In this document: positions 60,545 to 64,000 of the stretch, piece by piece
How the letters are laid out: each line of letters starts with the position of its first letter
Position numbering within the stretch: position 1 is the stretch's first letter
Assembly: GCF_001006305.1 (NCBI RefSeq)
Contig: NZ_LBHJ01000019.1
Coordinates: 374,017-438,016 of the forward strand
Source: Silvibacterium bohemicum
GTDB taxonomy: Bacteria; Acidobacteriota; Terriglobia; Terriglobales; Acidobacteriaceae
Length of the DNA stretch: 64,000 nucleotides
Direction: 5' to 3'
Position numbers and translations under genes: made by a program
The notes under the pieces: generated by a model
The model's input: only the letters and a program-made list of their open reading frames with translations
Databases searched by the model: none
What the model was told of the DNA's origin: nothing

Positions 60545-60620
60545 GCTTTGCGCTGCGACGATGAGATGAGGCGGGGCCTGCGACGGCCCCTCAATTTGAC
60601 TGCAGACTTCTAACCGCTGT

Positions 60621-60923
60621 TTACTTAGCGGAGGTCTTGCGGGCGGTTGTTACTTCTGCTGACTCGCGAGCCGCTGTTTTGGTAGCCAGGCGGTCAACGA
60701 GGGTCCTGCCCGACACCGACTTCGAGAAGGAGTTGGCGCCAACCAAAACATATCCGAGCGGGCCAAAGACAGTAGCTGCTGCGAGACCGGCAACAGTGTG
60801 GAGAGCTGCTTCACCAATCTTTCTATCCAGGTAGAGGCTGAAGCCTGGGAGACTTAATTCCCCGGCACCTTTCACAACTTTTCCAAGAGTTTCTTCAGTT
60901 ACGAGGGGGGCGGCGGCTGACAT
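60621..60923 (-). CDS. Small glycine-rich hydrophobic protein, DUF6072-like
   Basis: 100-residue protein. The start at ATG 60923 is decided by a strong GGAGGA 7 nt upstream; the longer frame from 60947 would place its start upstream of that site. Residues about 30-60 hold an uninterrupted hydrophobic region (AALHTVAGLAAATVFGPLGYVLVGANS) followed by a short basic tail. The pattern of PGFSLYLD, a glycine-rich hydrophobic core and ANSFSKSVSGRTL recalls the DUF6072 family, from memory only. It lies 159 bp downstream of the ABC transporter gene on the same strand and may have its own promoter. Role unknown; a membrane-associated accessory to the transporter is a guess. Confidence 0.65.
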   Translation of the reverse strand: MSAAAPLVTEETLGKVVKGAGELSLPGFSLYLDRKIGEAALHTVAGLAAATVFGPLGYVLVGANSFSKSVSGRTLVDRLATKTAARESAEVTTARKTSAK

Positions 60924-60930
60924 GCTTGTT

Positions 60931-60936
60931 TCCTCC
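60931..60936 (-). promoter_or_regulatory. Ribosome binding site of the small protein at 60621-60923
   Basis: GGAGGA, 7 nt before ATG 60923; it fixes the start downstream of the longer frame. Confidence 0.75.
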
Positions 60937-60945
60937 GGCAATAAC

Positions 60946-60972
60946 ATTATGCTATTCCATTGCTTCCGACAA
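60946..60972 (-). promoter_or_regulatory. Candidate sigma70-type promoter
   Basis: TTGTCG, 15-bp spacer, CATAAT (5 of 6 in the -10 box), located just upstream of the GGAGGA site. The spacer is short, so this is tentative. It would give a leader of about 15 nt. Confidence 0.3.
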
Positions 60973-61082
60973 GAGCTATCTCGAATAAGTCCTAAATTAA
61001 ATTCATCCGTAACATCAGGCTCTATTTATTACATTCGTAAGGCGGAGATATACCCCTTTACCCCGACTCAAATAAATGTGAA

Positions 61083-63173
61083 CTAGCCCCGGGAAAGCGG
61101 ATCAGTCTGCCCGCGGACCATGCCCGTCTGGACATCCCAAAGCGAGGCGTACAGCCCGTTCAACGCGAGTAATTCGTCGTGCTTGCCCTGCTCCAGGATT
61201 CTGCCGTCTTCCATCACGTAGATGCGATGTGCGTTCCGTACCGTCGACAGGCGATGGGCAATAATCATCATGCTGCGCCCAGCTTCGAGGCGCTCAATCG
61301 ATCGATGGATCGCAGCCTCCGTCTCGTTATCGACCGATGCCGTAGCCTCGTCCAGCACTAGAATTGGAGCATCTTTGAGAATCGCGCGCGCAATCGAAAT
61401 CCGCTGACGCTGGCCTGCCGAGAGCCGCGATCCCCGCTCTCCAACCGGGGTGTCGTAGCCCTGTGGAAGACCACGGATGAACTCCTCTGCTTCAGCTGCC
61501 CGGGCCGCTTTTATCACTTCTTCGCGAGTGGCTTCCGGACGCCCGTAAACAATGTTGTCGCTTACCGTTCCGTCGAATAAGTAGACGTCCTGGCTAACGA
61601 ATCCCACCGCCTGCCTCAAGTCCTGGAGAGTCAGGTCGCGCACATTGATGCCATCGATGGTCACTGCGCCCCGATTAACGTCGTAGAAGCGAAGCAGAAG
61701 CTTTACCAGGGTCGTCTTGCCGGCTCCCGTTGCTCCAACCACACCAATCGTTTCGCCTGCGCCGAGTTGTAAGTCCAGCCCCTTAAGAACGTCGTAACCC
61801 TGTCGATAGGCAAAGCCCACGCTGGAAAATGAAATCTCCCCACGCACCCGGTCCAAGGCAAGACGCCGTTTGCCATTGCGAATCGCGGGCTGAGTATCGA
61901 GCAGCTCCAGCACTCGGGCGGAGGAGGCCGACGCATTCATGTAGAGATCGTACAAATCATTGATCGCGCCCATTGCCGACATGAGCCGCGGTATCAGTTG
62001 GGCCAGGGTAAGAAAAGCGCCCGACGTAAGGCTCCCTTCCTCCACCGAAACACCACCCAGCGCGAGAGCAAACGCGGCCACGGATCCATAAATTCCACCC
62101 TGCATACTCGCATATGCGGACCCTGCCACAGCTGCGTCAACATTCGCCTGGCGTACCTGGTTGCTCAGGTCGCGGACCCGTTTTGCTTCGTAGCTTTCGG
62201 CGGTAAAACTCTTGACCGTCGCTACTCCGGATAGATTGTTGGTAAGCACGCCGTTCAACTCAGCCGAACGCAAGCCGACATTCGCATACCGGGGCGCCAG
62301 CTGTCTTTGAAAATAACGATAGGTCAGGAATACGGCGGCTATCGGCAGGGTGACGATGACTGCAATTCCTGGGGCAACCAGCAGCAGCAGACCGATTGCT
62401 ACCCCCACAGAAGTAGCCGATTCAATAGCAATGCCGGGCCCCGTCTCGATGAACTTGCTGACGTTCGCCAGGTCCGCCGAAAGCACGTTCATAAGCGCGC
62501 CCGTACTCTCGTTATCGAAATACGACATATCGAGTTCTTCGAGATGAGCGAATGCGCGCGTACGCAATTCGTGCTCCACCGAGGTGGCGAGCGCCTTCCA
62601 GTATCGGTTCTGATAATGCCGTACCACCACCGCCGCCGTCGCCCCTGCGGCGGTCACAAAGCCGAAAAACCATAAGTCGGATTTCGCCGATTTTGTTTTG
62701 CCTCTTTTGGCGACTACGCCGAGCAGTGCCGAGGTGCACCATGCGATCACGAAGTTACCCAGCGTGCTCAACACCGATGCCGCCGCGGCTTTGTTGAGCA
62801 GCTTGCGATCCGGCTCTACCCGGAGCACTAAACGGAGCAGCGGGTTTTGAAAGAGAGAGAGCTCTTGAGAACCTTCAGAAGCTCTTGCCTTCGATGACTT
62901 CTGCAAGGCGGCCCGCAGCAGCGCTTCGATCTGGCCTTGCGGCGAATCGGGCTCATACGTCACCAGGATGCGGCCCGTCATCGGGTTTGCAACTACAGTG
63001 AGGATCCCCTGCTTTTCCTGCAGCGCACTTTGCACCACCGCAGCGATCCGCGGCTTATGGCGAATCTCCTCAACCTCCCAACGCTCCCTCCCGGGGATCG
63101 CCGACCGCAAATGAATGTCGATCACAGGCGTCGCCGATTTCTGATCGCGCCTGGAGGCAGTCTTCGTCGCCAT
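61083..63173 (-). CDS. ABC half-transporter (permease-ATPase) with N-terminal HMA-like domain
   Basis: 696-residue exporter-type ABC protein. Residues about 15-95 form a ferredoxin-like HMA-type domain without a CxxC metal motif (VVANPMTGRILVTYEPD), like the HMA_2 family. Residues about 125-430 are the six-helix type I exporter membrane domain. The ATPase domain follows with Walker A GATGAGKTT near residue 481, Q-loop SQDVYLFDG, signature LSAGQ near 586, Walker B VLDEATAS near 606 and H-loop AHRLST near 637. It is a half-transporter, so it should act as a dimer in the inner membrane. Its position beside the synthetase operon suggests export of the peptide or self-protection, but the HMA-like domain is unusual for that job and other substrates are possible. 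AAGGGCG about 12 nt upstream of ATG 63173 may serve as ribosome site. Confidence 0.9.
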   Translation of the reverse strand: MATKTASRRDQKSATPVIDIHLRSAIPGRERWEVEEIRHKPRIAAVVQSALQEKQGILTVVANPMTGRILVTYEPDSPQGQIEALLRAALQKSSKARASEGSQELSLFQNPLLRLVLRVEPDRKLLNKAAAASVLSTLGNFVIAWCTSALLGVVAKRGKTKSAKSDLWFFGFVTAAGATAAVVVRHYQNRYWKALATSVEHELRTRAFAHLEELDMSYFDNESTGALMNVLSADLANVSKFIETGPGIAIESATSVGVAIGLLLLVAPGIAVIVTLPIAAVFLTYRYFQRQLAPRYANVGLRSAELNGVLTNNLSGVATVKSFTAESYEAKRVRDLSNQVRQANVDAAVAGSAYASMQGGIYGSVAAFALALGGVSVEEGSLTSGAFLTLAQLIPRLMSAMGAINDLYDLYMNASASSARVLELLDTQPAIRNGKRRLALDRVRGEISFSSVGFAYRQGYDVLKGLDLQLGAGETIGVVGATGAGKTTLVKLLLRFYDVNRGAVTIDGINVRDLTLQDLRQAVGFVSQDVYLFDGTVSDNIVYGRPEATREEVIKAARAAEAEEFIRGLPQGYDTPVGERGSRLSAGQRQRISIARAILKDAPILVLDEATASVDNETEAAIHRSIERLEAGRSMMIIAHRLSTVRNAHRIYVMEDGRILEQGKHDELLALNGLYASLWDVQTGMVRGQTDPLSRG

Positions 63174-63394
63174 GATATAGGTCGCCCTTTCGCAGCTTAT
63201 TCAATGAGATTATTAGTCGGTTATCTGATCCAGCCAGCCTGCATGGCCCCGGCCTATCTGCGTGGTCAGATATGTCTCGATAAAACGTGACCAGCTTATC
63301 CGGAACCATACTCGCATAAACCGCGCAATCCGGCGAGCCTGTCCCCCTGCTGGACCTGAAAACAAGAGAATGTTACAGGGTCGTTACATCGCAC

Positions 63395-64000
63395 TTACGT
63401 GTGGCTATATGACCGTAGCCGCGCTTCGATTGCACCGACCAGTGCGTCCAGCTGCGAATGTACAAAAAAATGGTTGCCCTGAAAGATTTGCAATTCGAAT
63501 GAAGATGCCGTCTGATGCTGCCAGAGAGCCAGGTCCTCTGGCGAGAGCTCTGCGTCTTCCGAACCGCCCCAGGCGGTGATAGGGCAAGCGAGCGGCGGTT
63601 CTGCAGTGTAGGAATAGGTTTCATCCATTGCAAAATCCGCTCGGAGTGTCGGCATGAGAAGTTCCATCAGTTCCTGCTCCGCCAGAATTTCAGGGCCGCT
63701 GCCGCCTAGCTCACGCAGTCTTTCCACGAACTGTGCGTCGGGCAACCGATGTGCAGGAGGATCGGTCTCCGGTGTCTGCGGTGCGCGGTGAGCGGCAGCG
63801 TAGAAATGCAGAGGCAGACGCTCGCCATTTCGGCGCAAAGTGCGCGCGAGCTCAAATGCGATCAGGGTTCCCAGGCTGTGTCCCAGAAAAACAAAGGGAC
63901 GATCCCGCAGAGGACGGGTCGCCTGGGCAAGCTCCGCCACCAGTGCCTGCATATCTCGAGTGGGCTCTTCGTGAAAACGCTCGCCCCGGCCGGGGAGCTG
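63395..64000 (-). CDS. Type II thioesterase (editing), 5' end beyond window
   Basis: Alpha/beta-hydrolase thioesterase of the NRPS/PKS-associated type II family, which removes misprimed or stalled acyl groups from carrier proteins. The last 201 residues are present and the frame is open to base 64000; roughly 40-50 N-terminal residues are missing, judged from the usual length near 245. Visible marks are LPGRGERF just inside the edge, the nucleophile elbow GHSLG, the acid residue in GGSEDAELS and the catalytic histidine in GNHFFVH. The first in-frame ATG (63952) falls after the conserved LPGRGERF segment, so it is not the start. It is on the same strand as the transporter, 221 bp upstream of it. 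Confidence 0.9.
   Translation of the reverse strand, partial: QLPGRGERFHEEPTRDMQALVAELAQATRPLRDRPFVFLGHSLGTLIAFELARTLRRNGERLPLHFYAAAHRAPQTPETDPPAHRLPDAQFVERLRELGGSGPEILAEQELMELLMPTLRADFAMDETYSYTAEPPLACPITAWGGSEDAELSPEDLALWQHQTASSFELQIFQGNHFFVHSQLDALVGAIEARLRSYSHT

Noticed and set aside
60573-60590. Hairpin GGGGCC/GGCCCC after the gene at 60621
   Set aside because: No T-run on the coding strand. The nearby hairpin at 60522-60544 is the better terminator candidate.
63174-63394. Promoter for the ABC transporter gene in the 221-bp gap
   Set aside because: No -35/-10 pair with acceptable spacing could be supported.

Overview
The window is almost entirely one giant modular peptide-synthetase locus on the minus strand. 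Transcription runs from high to low coordinates. Five genes, called A to E here in order of translation, lie end to end from about 59950 to the left edge, overlapping each other by 4 to 8 bases. Together they encode at least 16 modules: 15 NRPS modules and one PKS module (KS-AT-KR-ACP). The last gene, E, starts at 16980 and is still open at base 1, so the final modules and the release domain lie outside the window.

Upstream of the synthetases, on the same strand, are a type II thioesterase (cut by the right edge at 64000), an ABC half-transporter with an N-terminal HMA-like domain, and two small membrane-associated proteins. No RNA gene, CRISPR array, insertion sequence or phage gene was recognised. 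The long plus-strand open frames are antisense shadows of the synthetases.

Model of the assembly line: an EntF/starter-like C domain opens gene A, which suggests an N-acylated product. Module order is: N-methyl hydrophobic residue (M1), beta-alanine-like (M2), aliphatic? (M3), N-methyl Asn-like (M4), N-methyl branched-chain (M5), Gln-like (M6), Ala-like (M7), malonyl extension with ketoreduction (M8, a statine-type unit from Ala), D-Ile-like (M9), D-Thr-like (M10), Pro-like (M11), D-Ala-like (M12), D-Gln-like (M13), Val (M14), Ile-like (M15), and an M16 residue that cannot be read. Residue calls come from ten-residue pocket codes read by eye against GrsA and compared with remembered published codes. 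They are inference, not search results. No MbtH-like protein, starter acyl-ligase or type I thioesterase is visible.

The organism is not certain. Moderately high GC, TubC-type docking domains and very large NRPS/PKS genes with Gram-negative-like Shine-Dalgarno sites fit a soil bacterium. Acidobacteriota is my first guess and myxobacteria an alternative, at low confidence.

The most interesting points are: (i) a previously unfamiliar module order of 16 or more; (ii) two long, almost identical segments showing natural exchange of adenylation units between modules (M6/M13 and M9/M16); (iii) the footprint of a lost epimerase in M1; (iv) a beta-amino-acid-type pocket in M2; (v) matching acidic tails and TubC docking domains at two subunit junctions, next to a different, oppositely charged junction.
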